Below, in pieces: positions 34,822 to 43,967 of a DNA stretch of 64,000 nucleotides. The DNA lies in NCBI RefSeq assembly GCF_036127095.1, contig NZ_CP108006.1:3410001-3474000 (forward strand), given 5' to 3'. The notes beneath the pieces were generated by a model. That model was given only the letters and a program-made list of their open reading frames with translations. It had not been told where the DNA came from and ran no database searches. The stretch comes from Streptomyces sp. NBC_00335 (GTDB taxonomy: Bacteria > Actinomycetota > Actinomycetes > Streptomycetales > Streptomycetaceae). Numbering within the stretch: position 1 is the first letter of the stretch; each line of letters opens with the position of its first letter. The position numbers and the translations under genes are program-made.

Positions 34822-35250
34822 CTACGCGAGAGCAACCACCGCGCGCGACATCCCCAGCACCTTCTGCCCGGCGCTCATGGCCGTCAGGTCGACCCGCACC
34901 CGCTTGTCGTCCAGCTTCACCGCGACCTTGGCCGTGACCTCGATCAGCGCGCCCTGCCCGTCGTTCGGAACGACGACCGGCTTCGTGAACCGCACCCCGT
35001 ACTCCACGACCGCACCCGGGTCGCCCACCCAGTCGGTCACGACGCGGATCGCCTCGGCCATGGTGAACATGCCGTGGGCGATCACGTCGGGCAGTCCGAC
35101 CTCGGTGGCGAACTTCTCGTTCCAGTGGATCGGGTTGAAGTCACCCGACGCACCCGCGTACCGCACCAGCGTCGCCCGCGTGACGGGGAAGGACGCCGCC
35201 GGCAGCTCGGTGCCGACCTCGACGTCGTCGTACTGGATCTGGGCAGCCAT
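34822..35250 (-). CDS. MaoC family dehydratase, HadB-like
   Basis: Probable (R)-3-hydroxyacyl-thioester dehydratase subunit of type II fatty-acid synthesis. The 142-residue hot-dog-fold protein contains SGDFNPIHWNEKFA with the catalytic Asp (about residue 37) and His (about 42), then GLPDVIAHGMFTMA. Starts two bases after the preceding hadA-like gene ends. HadA and HadB of mycobacteria form a heterodimer in which HadB holds the catalytic residues, which is the pattern here. Confidence 0.85.
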   Translation of the reverse strand: MAAQIQYDDVEVGTELPAASFPVTRATLVRYAGASGDFNPIHWNEKFATEVGLPDVIAHGMFTMAEAIRVVTDWVGDPGAVVEYGVRFTKPVVVPNDGQGALIEVTAKVAVKLDDKRVRVDLTAMSAGQKVLGMSRAVVALA

Positions 35251-35251
35251 C

Positions 35252-35743
35252 TCAGGCCTCCTCGGGAGCGGAACCGGCGGCGGCGGGAGCGGCGGCGGGC
35301 TCGGGCGCCCGGGAGACGAGCTTCGTCCAGGCCGTCACCACGTGCTCGCCGGACTCGTCGTGGACCTCACCGCGGATGTCGATGACGTCGTTGCCCGCGA
35401 GCGACTTGATGGCCTCGATGGTCGAGGTCACCGTCAGCCGGTCGCCCGCCCGCACGGGGCGGGTGTACGCGAACTTCTGGTCGCCGTGCACGACGCGGCT
35501 GTAGTCCAGGCCCAGCTGCGGGTCGTCGACGACCTGGCTGGCCGCGGCGAACGTGATGGCAAACACAAAGGTCGGCGGGGCGATCACGTCCTGGTGACCG
35601 AACGCCTTGGCTGCCTCGGGATCCGTGTACACCGGATTGGCGTCACCCACGGCGACCGCGAATTCGCGGATCTTCTCCCGGCCGACCTCGTACGGATCGG
35701 TGGGCGGGTAGCTCCGCCCCACGAAGGACTGGTCGAGCGCCAT
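35252..35743 (-). CDS. MaoC N-terminal domain dehydratase subunit, HadA-like
   Basis: Partner subunit of the preceding-type dehydratase. The 163-residue product has a hot-dog fold with AVGDANPVYTDPEAAK, where the catalytic His of MaoC enzymes is Tyr (about residue 39), as in HadA/HadC, and a Pro/Ala-rich C-terminal tail. Reads rpmG - hadA - hadB with short spacing, the same order as in other actinobacteria. Confidence 0.85.
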   Translation of the reverse strand: MALDQSFVGRSYPPTDPYEVGREKIREFAVAVGDANPVYTDPEAAKAFGHQDVIAPPTFVFAITFAAASQVVDDPQLGLDYSRVVHGDQKFAYTRPVRAGDRLTVTSTIEAIKSLAGNDVIDIRGEVHDESGEHVVTAWTKLVSRAPEPAAAPAAAGSAPEEA

Positions 35744-35783
35744 GACTCCCTACCTCCTTGTTGAAACGATCTGTCGAAACGAC

Positions 35784-35819
35784 ATAAGGCCGCCCCCCAA
35801 ATGAAGGGGGCGACCTCAT
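35784..35819 (-). terminator. Hairpin after rpmG
   Basis: Arms 35784-35797 and 35806-35819 pair over 14 bases with one or two mismatches; lies between rpmG and the hadA-like gene. Confidence 0.6.
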
Positions 35820-35852
35820 GACTGTGCCTGTTGAACGAGACTTCGCTAAGTG

Positions 35853-36017
35853 CTAGCGGGTCTCGCGGTGCGCGGTGTGCGAGTTGCAACGCGGGCAGTG
35901 CTTCTTCATCTCAAGACGGTCCGGGTTGTTACGCCGGTTCTTCTTGGTGATGTAGTTCCGCTCCTTGCACTCCACGCAGGCCAGCGTGATCTTCGGGCGG
36001 ACGTCGGTGGCAGCCAC
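35853..36017 (-). CDS. rpmG: 50S ribosomal protein L33 (zinc-binding type)
   Basis: The 54-residue product starts GTG ([17 protein letters not shown]) and has two CxxC pairs at about residues 14-17 and 41-44, so it is the Zn-containing C+ form. AAGGAG precedes GTG 36017. In streptomycetes a C- form is found elsewhere and is induced on zinc depletion. Follows two tRNA genes on the same strand. Confidence 0.95.
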
Positions 36018-36106
36018 GTGAGTGCTCCTTGACGGACATTAGGGACGGATGAACGCATAAAAGAGTAGCCGATCGGGAGACCGACCCCGCAATCGGCTAC
36101 TGTGTG

Positions 36107-36179
36107 TAGCGGCGACCGGACTTGAACCGGTGACACAGCGATTATGAGCCGCTTGCTCTACCGACTGAGCTACGCCGCT
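36107..36179 (-). tRNA. tRNA-Met (CAU anticodon)
   Basis: Cloverleaf with acceptor AGCGGCG/CGCCGCT, anticodon stem AGCGG/TCGCT (one mismatch) and loop CTCATAA giving CAT. A first base pair A-T suggests elongator Met rather than initiator. No encoded CCA. Confidence 0.95.
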
Positions 36180-36227
36180 TTGATGAGATCCGCTCCCCAC
36201 CCGAGGGTGGGGAACCTCTCTCACCAG

Positions 36228-36300
36228 AGCCCCAATGCGGAATCGAACCGCAGACCTTCTCCTTACCATGGAGACGCTCTACCGACTGAGCTATTGGGGC
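36228..36300 (-). tRNA. tRNA-Thr (GGU anticodon)
   Basis: Acceptor GCCCCAA/TTGGGGC, anticodon stem TCTCC/GGAGA with loop ATGGTAA giving GGT, T arm with GTTCGATTC. First in the group tRNA-Thr, tRNA-Met, rpmG. Confidence 0.97.
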
Positions 36301-36907
36301 GAGCGAGGAAGACATTACACGGTCGCCCGCCGATCGCCCAAATCCTTTGCGGGGCCTGGCCTCCGAGCCCCATCGCGGCCTTTCTTGATCCGCGCGAAAC
36401 GCGTCTCCGGAGCCCCTCCGGGCGCCTTTCGCCCCGAAAGGTGTCGGGCATCACACCCGCGACCACCCGAGTTCCACTCTGAGTAACCAAGAACCCCGGC
36501 CGAATCCCCGCCGAACCCTCGGCGGAGCCCTCCGTCGCCGAAACCACCCCGAGCGCGCCTCTTCCCAGCACCTCCGAGCCGTCGCTACGGCGGCCCGGGG
36601 CGGACTGCGGACTGCGGACGCGGGGTCGGCCCGGATCCGAACAGGAACCGGGGCACGGAGGCGGCGGGCACCTGCGGACCGCACGGGGCTCGCGGGGCTG
36701 CGGGGCTGCGGGGCTGCGGGGCTCGCGGGGCTCCCGGGGGCGGGGGCGCCCTCGCCAGGGCGGTCCAGCCAGACGCACCGGTACGACTATTGCCCTCTTC
36801 CGCGAAGCGAGCACCCCTGCCCCCTAGGCTCTGAGCACGCTGCGTGATCTTGGGCCGCGGGCCGCGGCCACGGCCCCAGGAACCGCCCGAGCCACCGCAG
36901 GAGCGCG
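36301..36907. other. Intergenic region of about 600 bases
   Basis: Between tRNA-Thr and the amidohydrolase gene. It contains the G-rich repeat at 36684-36740 and otherwise nothing convincing. Confidence 0.4.
36684..36740 (+). repeat. G-rich tandem repeat
   Basis: Six or more GGGG tracts in units of (C)GCGGGGCT, ending in GGGGGCGGGGGCG; may form a G-quadruplex on the plus strand. Confidence 0.6.
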
Positions 36908-38242
36908 ATGTCCGACAGCCCGCCGCAGCAGCCGTCCCACTCCCCGCGCAACCGCCCCGGCAGCGGCCAGGGGCAGGGCCAAGGCCAAGGTCAGGGGCAG
37001 GGCCCCGAAGGCACCCAGGGCAGCCAGGGCCCGGCGGCCCCCGAGTCCACCACCCTGCTCCTCACCGGCGCCCGCCTCACCGACGGCCGCACCGTCGACG
37101 TCCGCCTCGGCGGCGGCCGGATCCAGGCCGTCGGGACGGCCGGCAGCCTGCCCGCCGCCGCGGGCGCCCGCGTCGACCTCACCGGCTACCTGCTGCTCCC
37201 CGCGCCCGCCGAGCCCCATTCCCACGGGGACACCGCCCTGACCGCGGACAGCGAGGGGCCCGTCTCCTACTCCCCCGACGAGGTGCAGCGCCGCGCCACC
37301 GAGGCCGCCCTCCTCCAGCTCGGGCACGGCGCCACGGCCGTCCGGTCCCACGTGCGCATCGGCGACGTGCACGGCCTCGGCCCCCTGGAGGCCGTGCTCC
37401 AGGCCCGCCGCTCCCTGCGCGGGCTCACCGATCTCACCACCGTCGCCGTGCCCCGGCTGCTGACCGGGGTGGCCGGGGCCGACGGGCTCGCCATGCTGCG
37501 GGACGCCGTGAAGATGGGTGCCTCCGTCATCGGCGGCTGCCCCGACCTCGACCCCGACCCCACCGGCTTCCTCGAAGCCGTACTGGAACTCGCCTCCGAG
37601 CACGGCTGCCCCGTCGACCTGCACACCGACGGGGACGACCCGGCCCGCCTGTCCCGGCTCGCGGCCATGGCCGGCGGGCTGCGGCCGGGGGTCTCCATCG
37701 GGCCCTGCGGCGGTCTGTCCCGGCTCCCGCTGGACGTGGCGACCCGGGCCGCCGACCAACTGGCGGCCGCCGGCGTGGGAGTGACCTGCCTCCCCCAGGG
37801 CGACTGCGCGGCCCTGGAGCGGCGGGGACTGCGCACCGCCCCCGTACGGCTGCTGCGCGCCGCCGGGGTCCGTGTGGCGGCCGGGAGCGGTGCCCTGCGC
37901 GACGCGGGCAACCCGGTCGGGCGCGGGGACCCGCTCGAAGCCGCGTACCTCCTGGCCTCCCAGGGCGGGCTCCGCGCCACCGAGGCCTACCACTCGGTCG
38001 GCGGCGCCGCCCGCGAGGCGATGGGCCTGCCGGAGGTGCGGGTGGAGGCCGGCTTCCCGGCGGAGCTGCTCGCCGTGCGCGGGGACCGGATCGCGAGCGT
38101 GCTGTCCCTCGCGTACAGCCGGATCGTCATCCACCGCGGGCGGGTGGTAGCCCGGACGAGTGCCGTACGGGAGTACTGCGACTCCGCCGTCGCGGTGGCC
38201 CTGGACCTGCCCCGGCAGGGCCGTATGGAGCCCGGTCCCTGA
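36908..38242 (+). CDS. Amidohydrolase / cytosine-deaminase-like protein with missing active-site residues
   Basis: Related to cytosine deaminase-type amidohydrolases, but probably not a normal enzyme. The 444-residue product has an unusual GQ-repeat (about residues 20-32), then the TIM-barrel fold. PHSHGD (His104, His106) and HTDGDD (His239) keep metal-ligand His residues, but the catalytic Glu of HxDE is Gly242, the SH motif His is replaced (SIGPCGG) and the late Asp (GSD) is Gly328. NPVGRGDPLEAAYLL is still conserved. AGGAG precedes ATG 36908. The next gene on the same strand is an NAD-binding protein. Confidence 0.75.
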   Translation: MSDSPPQQPSHSPRNRPGSGQGQGQGQGQGQGPEGTQGSQGPAAPESTTLLLTGARLTDGRTVDVRLGGGRIQAVGTAGSLPAAAGARVDLTGYLLLPAPAEPHSHGDTALTADSEGPVSYSPDEVQRRATEAALLQLGHGATAVRSHVRIGDVHGLGPLEAVLQARRSLRGLTDLTTVAVPRLLTGVAGADGLAMLRDAVKMGASVIGGCPDLDPDPTGFLEAVLELASEHGCPVDLHTDGDDPARLSRLAAMAGGLRPGVSIGPCGGLSRLPLDVATRAADQLAAAGVGVTCLPQGDCAALERRGLRTAPVRLLRAAGVRVAAGSGALRDAGNPVGRGDPLEAAYLLASQGGLRATEAYHSVGGAAREAMGLPEVRVEAGFPAELLAVRGDRIASVLSLAYSRIVIHRGRVVARTSAVREYCDSAVAVALDLPRQGRMEPGP

Positions 38243-38296
38243 GGGTTCACCGCATGTTCCCGGGCGCGGGCGCCCGGCTCGTCGTACGGTCGTGGC

Positions 38297-38953
38297 ATGC
38301 GCATCGTCATCGCGGGTGGACACGGTCAGATCGCGCTGCGGCTGGAGCGCCTGCTCGCCGCGCGCGGGTACGAGGTCGCGGGCATCATCCGCGATCCGGC
38401 ACAGGGCGACGACCTCAGGGAGGCGGGCGCCGAACCGGTGCTGTGCGATCTGGAATCGGCGTCGGTCGAGCACGTGGCGGGCATCCTGCAGGGCGCGGAC
38501 GCCGCGGTGTTCGCGGCGGGCGCGGGGCCCGGCAGCGGGGCCGGTCGCAAGGACACGGTGGACCGGGGCGCGGCGGTGCTGTTCGCGGACGCCGCCGAAC
38601 GGGCCCGGGTACGCCGCTTCCTGATGGTCTCTTCGATGGGCGCGGACACCCGCCGCGAAGGCGACGAGGTCTTCGACCACTACCTCCGCGCCAAGGGCGA
38701 GGCCGACGAGCACGTCCGCACCCGTCTGGGCCTGGAGTGGACGGTCCTGCGCCCGGGCTCGCTGATCGACGACGCGGGTACCGGCCTGGTCCGACTGGAG
38801 GCGCAGACGGGCCGCGGGCCGGTCACCCGCGACGACGTGGCGGCGGTGCTCGCCGAGCTGATCGAGACCCCCGCGACCGCGGGCCTGACCCTGGAACTCA
38901 TCGCGGGGTCCACCCCGGTCCCGGTGGCGGTCAAGGACGTGGCGGGCAACTAG
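38297..38953 (+). CDS. NAD(P)H-binding atypical short-chain dehydrogenase
   Basis: The 218-residue product begins MRIVIAGGHGQIALRL, a Rossmann GxxGxI motif of the atypical SDR/NmrA-like group, and has GADAAVFAAGAGPGSGA, a catalytic-site-like SSMGA and YLRAKGEADE, and ends without a substrate domain. TACGGT is six bases before the ATG, so a leaderless transcript is possible. Substrate unknown. Confidence 0.85.
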   Translation: MRIVIAGGHGQIALRLERLLAARGYEVAGIIRDPAQGDDLREAGAEPVLCDLESASVEHVAGILQGADAAVFAAGAGPGSGAGRKDTVDRGAAVLFADAAERARVRRFLMVSSMGADTRREGDEVFDHYLRAKGEADEHVRTRLGLEWTVLRPGSLIDDAGTGLVRLEAQTGRGPVTRDDVAAVLAELIETPATAGLTLELIAGSTPVPVAVKDVAGN

Positions 38954-39071
38954 ACCGCCCCCGCCCCGGCCGGCGGGAAGCCGCCCGGTCGGGGCACGGG
39001 ACGGGACGGGGAACAGCAGCCCACGGACCACCGGCCGGCCGGTCAGAAGTCGGCGGTCAGAAGACGGGCGC

Positions 39072-39536
39072 TCAGAAGTCGGCGGTCAACCGGTCGTCGG
39101 ACCGCCCGACGGAATCCTGCTCGAACCGCTTCTCGTACGCCTGCCGGATCCGCTCGATGCGCGCGCCGCGCTCGTCGGCCTCCGCCTCCGGGTACAGCAG
39201 CACCACCTCGTACGAGGTCTCACGGATGATCTTTCCGTCCCGCTGCCACTGGCCTCGCCCGCTCTGGAGGGTCAGCCCCTCGGGGAAGGCGGGGGTGATC
39301 TCCCGTTCGAGGAACCCCGTGAACTCCCGCTCCCCCACCGGTGGGCGGCCGTTCGGCCGCTCGGTGCCGAAGTAGAGCCGGGTCTCTTGGTAGGGGTGCC
39401 CCACATCGCTGTTCAGCGCCGCTCCGACCAGAGCCGGGATCCCCGCTCCGAGCAGGGCGAGGAGCACCCCGCCGCCGACCTTTCCGCGCGCGTCAGAAGT
39501 CCATTTCACGCCGGATGAACGACCGGGGCCCCGCAT
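39072..39536 (-). CDS. DUF3574 protein with N-terminal membrane anchor or signal
   Basis: About 154 residues. After a short basic N-terminus there is a hydrophobic stretch (GGGVLLALLGAGIPALVGAAL), then a compact domain with YQETRLYFGTERPNG, REFTGFLEREITPAFPEGLT, QSGRGQW, TSYEVVLLYPE and RIRQAYEKRFEQDSV, the DUF3574 pattern. Function unknown, probably exported. Start is uncertain: GTG 39566, ATG 39536 or GTG 39509 are all possible. Confidence 0.75.
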   Translation of the reverse strand: MRGPGRSSGVKWTSDARGKVGGGVLLALLGAGIPALVGAALNSDVGHPYQETRLYFGTERPNGRPPVGEREFTGFLEREITPAFPEGLTLQSGRGQWQRDGKIIRETSYEVVLLYPEAEADERGARIERIRQAYEKRFEQDSVGRSDDRLTADF

Positions 39537-39590
39537 CGGCACGCCCGATCCGCCCGATGGGCTCACCCCGCGCCCGCTCCGGCCGGCCCC

Positions 39591-40022
39591 TCATGCCGTC
39601 TCCAGCCGGCGCCGCCACCACGGATCCCCTGGCGGGGCGTACGGGTCATTGAGCGTCCGGGCGAGGAACCGCGCGTCGAGCGGCGCGAGCACGGCCCGCA
39701 GCTCCCGCGCGGCGCGACGGGACAGGGAGAGGCAGAAGACCTCCAAGGCCTCCCGGTGATCGCCGCCCCAGACGGGTTGGCAGCAGGGGCAGTCGTCGTA
39801 CCAACTCGGGTAGATGATCCACGACGGTCCGCGCCCGTACACCGTCGCGCGCCAGGCGGACAGCGCGCGATGGGCCGCGCCCGGCTCGTACCGGTGGCGT
39901 TCGACGTGGGCGATCTCCACGAGAGTGCGGGAGGAGACACCCGGAACGACGGCTCGGTCGCCCGCTCGGGACGTCCGGCGTGGCAGGTCCGACCGGACCT
40001 GCGAGGGCGCCTTACGCGCCAT
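39591..40022 (-). CDS. Hypothetical protein (143 aa)
   Basis: No family recognised. Basic N-terminus, then RHRYEPGAAHRALSAWRATV, YDDCPCCQPVWGGD with a Cys-rich CPCC motif, and a helical Arg-rich C-terminus ending WWRRRLETA. GAAAGG precedes ATG 40022. Reads toward the DUF3574 gene on the same strand. Confidence 0.65.
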   Translation of the reverse strand: MARKAPSQVRSDLPRRTSRAGDRAVVPGVSSRTLVEIAHVERHRYEPGAAHRALSAWRATVYGRGPSWIIYPSWYDDCPCCQPVWGGDHREALEVFCLSLSRRAARELRAVLAPLDARFLARTLNDPYAPPGDPWWRRRLETA

Positions 40023-40173
40023 GGCCCTTTCGGCCGCTGATGCTGATCATGGGGACACCATGCACCCCGGACCGCTTCGCCGCCCAGCGGTTTTCCGCGG
40101 GGCTCTCCGATCCAGGTGTACGAGAAAACCCCCGCCCACTGCATTTCTGCAATGGACGAGGGTTTCACTCGCG

Positions 40174-40255
<82 letters not shown>

Positions 40256-40453
40256 ATGATCGCTGCCGTCTTTCCGCCTTGCGGCGGCGCTCCGTGGCAA
40301 CGACGTAAACGATACCCGATGACCGGGGGTGCTTCGCCACCGGATTGATCAGCACCGCACGTGGGCTCGGTGGCTAGGCTTTGCGGAGCGGTCCGGGGAT
40401 GTCCGGCCGTGCCCTTCGGGGCCATCACTACCGACTTCAAGGAGCCACAGCAC

Positions 40454-40942
40454 ATGGCCGACTCCAGTTTCGACATCGTCTCGAAGGTCGAGCGGCAGGA
40501 GGTCGACAACGCCCTCAACCAGTCCGCCAAGGAGCTCTCGCAGCGCTACGACTTCAAGGGCACCGGCGCCACGATCGCCTGGTCCGGCGAGAAGATCCTG
40601 ATGGAGGCGAACTCCGAGGAGCGCGTCAAGGCCGTCCTGGACGTCTTCGAGACCAAGCTGGTCAAGCGCGGGATCTCCCTCAAGGCGCTCGACGCCGGTG
40701 AGCCGCAGCTGTCCGGCAAGGAGTACAAGATCTTCGCCACGATCGAAGAAGGCATCTCCCAGGAGAACGCCAAGAAGGTCGCGAAGATCATCCGTGACGA
40801 GGGCCCCAAGGGCGTCAAGGCCCAGGTCCAGGGTGAGGAGCTGCGCGTCAGCTCCAAGAGCCGCGACGACCTCCAGGAAGTCCAGGCCCTCCTCAAGGGC
40901 AAGGACCTGGACTTCGCGATCCAGTACGTGAACTACCGCTGA
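40454..40942 (+). CDS. YajQ family nucleotide-binding protein (DUF520)
   Basis: The 162-residue product starts [20 protein letters not shown] and shows the full YajQ pattern ([20 protein letters not shown], ending FAIQYVNYR). YajQ binds nucleotides and, in some bacteria, cyclic di-GMP; the role in streptomycetes is unclear. AAGGAG precedes ATG 40454. A strong terminator follows. Confidence 0.95.
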   Translation: MADSSFDIVSKVERQEVDNALNQSAKELSQRYDFKGTGATIAWSGEKILMEANSEERVKAVLDVFETKLVKRGISLKALDAGEPQLSGKEYKIFATIEEGISQENAKKVAKIIRDEGPKGVKAQVQGEELRVSSKSRDDLQEVQALLKGKDLDFAIQYVNYR

Positions 40943-40976
40943 TCGCAGGCTCAGGCCTCGGTTCAGCCCGCACACC

Positions 40977-41007
40977 GGCCCGGCGGTCCTTCGAGGACCG
41001 CCGGGCC
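40977..41007 (+). terminator. Terminator after yajQ
   Basis: Perfect 14-base stem GGCCCGGCGGTCCT / AGGACCGCCGGGCC with a three-base loop, 34 bases after the stop. Confidence 0.85.
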
Positions 41008-41228
41008 GCGGTCGTTGCGGCGGGGGCGGGGGGGCGGGTGCGGCAGGGGCTCGTGCGGTGGGGCGGGGCACCGCGGATGGGGCACCGCGGGCGGTGGAGC
41101 GGGCGGTGGAGCGGGCGGTGAGCGGGACCGGCGCTCAGTGGGTGTGTGCCGGGCGTGAGCGGCGTACGCGCCCGTGGCGTCCTCCGTGTGCACTTGGGCG
41201 GCGGGGAGTGCGCCCACCAGGGTGAGGG

Positions 41229-42689
41229 GTGTCCGTCACCGCCTCGACAGGGGGTTCCCGCATGCCTGGGGCCGGCACGTTACGTGAAGACTTCGGGGCG
41301 TCCGTCGTTGTCGCTCTGGTCGCGCTACCGCTCTGCGTCGGAGTGGCCGTCGCCTCCGGTGTGCCGGCCGAACTCGGGATCCTCACCGGGGTCGTGGGCG
41401 GGCTGGTCACCGGCTGGTTCCGGGGAAGTTCCCTCCAGGTGAGCGGCCCGGCCGCCGGGCTCACCGTGCTCGTCTACGAGGCCGTGCGGACCTACGGGCT
41501 GCCCGCGCTCGGCGTACTCGTCCTGGCCGCCGGCCTGGTGCAGCTGGGCATGGGCGTGCTGCGGCTCGGGCGGTGGTTCCGGGCGATCTCCGTGGCCGTC
41601 GTGCACGGGATGCTGGCCGGCATCGGGCTCGTGCTGATCGCCGGTCAGCTGTACGCCCTGGCCGATGTGCAGGCCCCGGCGCGGACCCTGGAGAAGCTGG
41701 CCGGGGCCCTGCAGCTCGGCGGGCGCGCCGACTGGACCGCCGTGGCGCTGGGGGCCGGGACCGTCGCGGTCCTGGTGGTGTGGCGGCGGATGCCCGACCG
41801 GTTGCGGCTCGTGCCGGGGGCGCTCGTCGGGGTCGCGGCCGCGACCGCCGCGGCCGTGGTGCTGCGACTGCCCGTCGAGCGGGTCCGGGTCACGGGCGTC
41901 CTGTCGGCTGTGACCCCGCCCGACTGGGGGGACTTCGGGGTGCTGGCCTCCGTGGGGGCCGTCGGGACCGTGGTCGCGCTGGCGCTGATCGCCTCCGCCG
42001 AGACGCTGTTCAGTGCCGCGGCCGTGGACCGCATGCACGACGGGGACCGGACCGACTACGACCGCGAACTGGTCGCCCAGGGCGTCGGGAACACCCTCTG
42101 CGGGCTCCTCGGGGCCCTGCCGATGACCGCCGTCATCGTCCGCAGCGCCGCCAACGTCGAGGCCGGCGCCCGCACTCGGGCCTCCCGGATCCTGCACGGC
42201 GGCTGGCTGCTGCTGTTCGCCGTGGCCGTCCCCGGACTGCTGGAGTCCGTCCCGCTCGCCGCGCTGGCCGGGGTGCTGCTGCACGCCGGCTGGAAGCTGC
42301 TGCCGGTCCGGGCGGTGGCCGCCCTGTGGCGCTCACACCGGGGCGAGGCGGTCGTCCTGGTGGCGACGGCCTCGGCGATCGTGGCCACGAACCTCTTCGA
42401 GGGGGTGCTCGCCGGACTGGGGCTCGCCGTCGCCAAGGCGGCCTGGGAGACCTCCCACGTCCACATCGAGCCGGTGTGGGAGGGCGACGAACTGCGCGTG
42501 CGGATCCTGGGGAACGCCAGCTTCCTGCGCCTGCCCAAACTGCTCGACGAGCTGGACGCACTCCCCCGCGGCGGCGCCGTCCGCCTCGACCTGAGCGGGC
42601 TGCGCCACCTCGACCACGCCTGCCTGACCGCACTGGACGGCTGGGAGCGCAGCCGCACGCCCGTCCCCGGCAAGGAAGGCGTCACCTAG
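41229..42689 (+). CDS. SulP family anion transporter with C-terminal STAS domain
   Basis: Likely transports sulfate, bicarbonate or another anion. The 486-residue product has 10-12 membrane segments starting near residue 25 (VVVALVALPLCVGVAVASGV, with VPAELGILTGVVGG), the family SAAAVDRMHDG region and a C-terminal STAS domain from about residue 405 (LRVRILGNASFLRLPK and VRLDLSGLRHLDHACLTALD). Starts at GTG 41229 with AGGGTGAGGG upstream; ATG 41262 is an alternative. Next gene is an APC permease 18 bases downstream. Confidence 0.9.
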   Translation: MSVTASTGGSRMPGAGTLREDFGASVVVALVALPLCVGVAVASGVPAELGILTGVVGGLVTGWFRGSSLQVSGPAAGLTVLVYEAVRTYGLPALGVLVLAAGLVQLGMGVLRLGRWFRAISVAVVHGMLAGIGLVLIAGQLYALADVQAPARTLEKLAGALQLGGRADWTAVALGAGTVAVLVVWRRMPDRLRLVPGALVGVAAATAAAVVLRLPVERVRVTGVLSAVTPPDWGDFGVLASVGAVGTVVALALIASAETLFSAAAVDRMHDGDRTDYDRELVAQGVGNTLCGLLGALPMTAVIVRSAANVEAGARTRASRILHGGWLLLFAVAVPGLLESVPLAALAGVLLHAGWKLLPVRAVAALWRSHRGEAVVLVATASAIVATNLFEGVLAGLGLAVAKAAWETSHVHIEPVWEGDELRVRILGNASFLRLPKLLDELDALPRGGAVRLDLSGLRHLDHACLTALDGWERSRTPVPGKEGVT

Positions 42690-42707
42690 CCCGGATACCC
42701 TCCGGCC

Positions 42708-43967
42708 GTGACCGCCATGAACGCCAACGCCATGCCCAACGAGATGAAGCGCACCCTGGGCGTCTTCGACGCGGTCGTCGTCGGGCTCGGAGCGATGATC
42801 GGCGCCGGGATCTTCGCCGCGCTGGCCCCGGCGGCGCGCGCGGCCGGCGGGGCGCTCCTCGCGGCGCTCGCGCTCGCGGCCCTGGTGGCCTACTGCAACG
42901 CGCACTCCTCGGCGCGGCTGGCCGCCCGGTATCCCTCCTCGGGCGGCACCTACGTGTACGGGCGCGAACGTCTCGGGCCCTTCTGGGGATATCTGGCCGG
43001 CTGGGGCTTCGTCGTCGGCAAGACGGCCTCCTGCGCGGCGATGGCCCTCACGGTCGGGGCCTACGCGTGGCCCGGGCAGCAGCACGCGGTGGCCGTGGCC
43101 GCGGTGGTGGCACTGACCGCGGCGAGCTACGGCGGGGTGCAGAAGTCCGCCCGGATCGCCCGGGTGATCGTGGCGGTGGTGCTGGCCGTCCTGGCCGGGG
43201 TCGTCGTGGCGTGCCTGTCCTCCGGCGCGGCCGACGCCGGCCGTCTCGGCGGCTCGGACTGGGCCGCCGCCGGGCTGCTCCAGGGCGCCGGGCTGCTGTT
43301 CTTCGCCTTCGCGGGCTACGCCCGGATCACCACCCTGGGCGAGGAGGTCCGCGACCCGGAGCGCACGATCCCGCGGGCGGTTCCGCTCGCCCTGGGGATC
43401 GCCCTGCTCGTCTACGCCGCGGTCTCGGTGGCGGCGCTCTCGGTGCTCGGCGCCGACGGGCTGGCGCGGTCGGCGGCTCCGCTGGCCGATGCCGTGCGCG
43501 CGGCCGGCTGGCCCGGACTGACTCCCGTCGTGCGGGTGGGGGCGGCCCTGGCGGCGCTGGGCTCGCTGCTGGCGCTCGTGCTCGGGGTGTCGCGGACCAC
43601 CCTGGCGATGGCGCGGGACGGCCATCTGCCGCGCGCGCTGGCCGCCGTACATCCCCGGCATCAGGTGCCGCACCACGCCGAGCTGGCGGTGGGCGCCGTG
43701 GTGGCGGTGCTCGCGGCCACCACCGATCTGCGGGGCGCGATCGGTTTCTCCTCCTTCGGCGTGCTCGCCTATTACGCGATCGCGAACGCCTCCGCGTGGA
43801 CTCTCGATTCAGGTGTCAAGGACCGGGCCGTGGCAGCGGTCGGGCTGTCCGGCTGTGTGGTGCTGGCCTGTGCGCTGCCCGCCGCGTCGACCGTCGCGGG
43901 GGCCTCGGTGCTTGCGCTGGGCGCGCTGGCCTACGGCGTGCGCCGGCGGCTCACACCCGGGGCCTGA
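42708..43967 (+). CDS. APC family amino acid/amine permease
   Basis: The 419-residue product has 11-12 membrane segments. GLGAMIGAGIFAAL near residue 26-39 is the APC signature, followed by YPSSGGTYVYGRERLGP, AYGG-like VQKSARI and GFSSFGVLAYYAIAN. Substrate unknown. TACCCT ends six bases before the GTG at 42708, with no ribosome binding site, so the transcript may be leaderless. Its last 17 bases overlap the convergent SMI1/KNR4-like gene. Confidence 0.88.
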   Translation: MTAMNANAMPNEMKRTLGVFDAVVVGLGAMIGAGIFAALAPAARAAGGALLAALALAALVAYCNAHSSARLAARYPSSGGTYVYGRERLGPFWGYLAGWGFVVGKTASCAAMALTVGAYAWPGQQHAVAVAAVVALTAASYGGVQKSARIARVIVAVVLAVLAGVVVACLSSGAADAGRLGGSDWAAAGLLQGAGLLFFAFAGYARITTLGEEVRDPERTIPRAVPLALGIALLVYAAVSVAALSVLGADGLARSAAPLADAVRAAGWPGLTPVVRVGAALAALGSLLALVLGVSRTTLAMARDGHLPRALAAVHPRHQVPHHAELAVGAVVAVLAATTDLRGAIGFSSFGVLAYYAIANASAWTLDSGVKDRAVAAVGLSGCVVLACALPAASTVAGASVLALGALAYGVRRRLTPGA

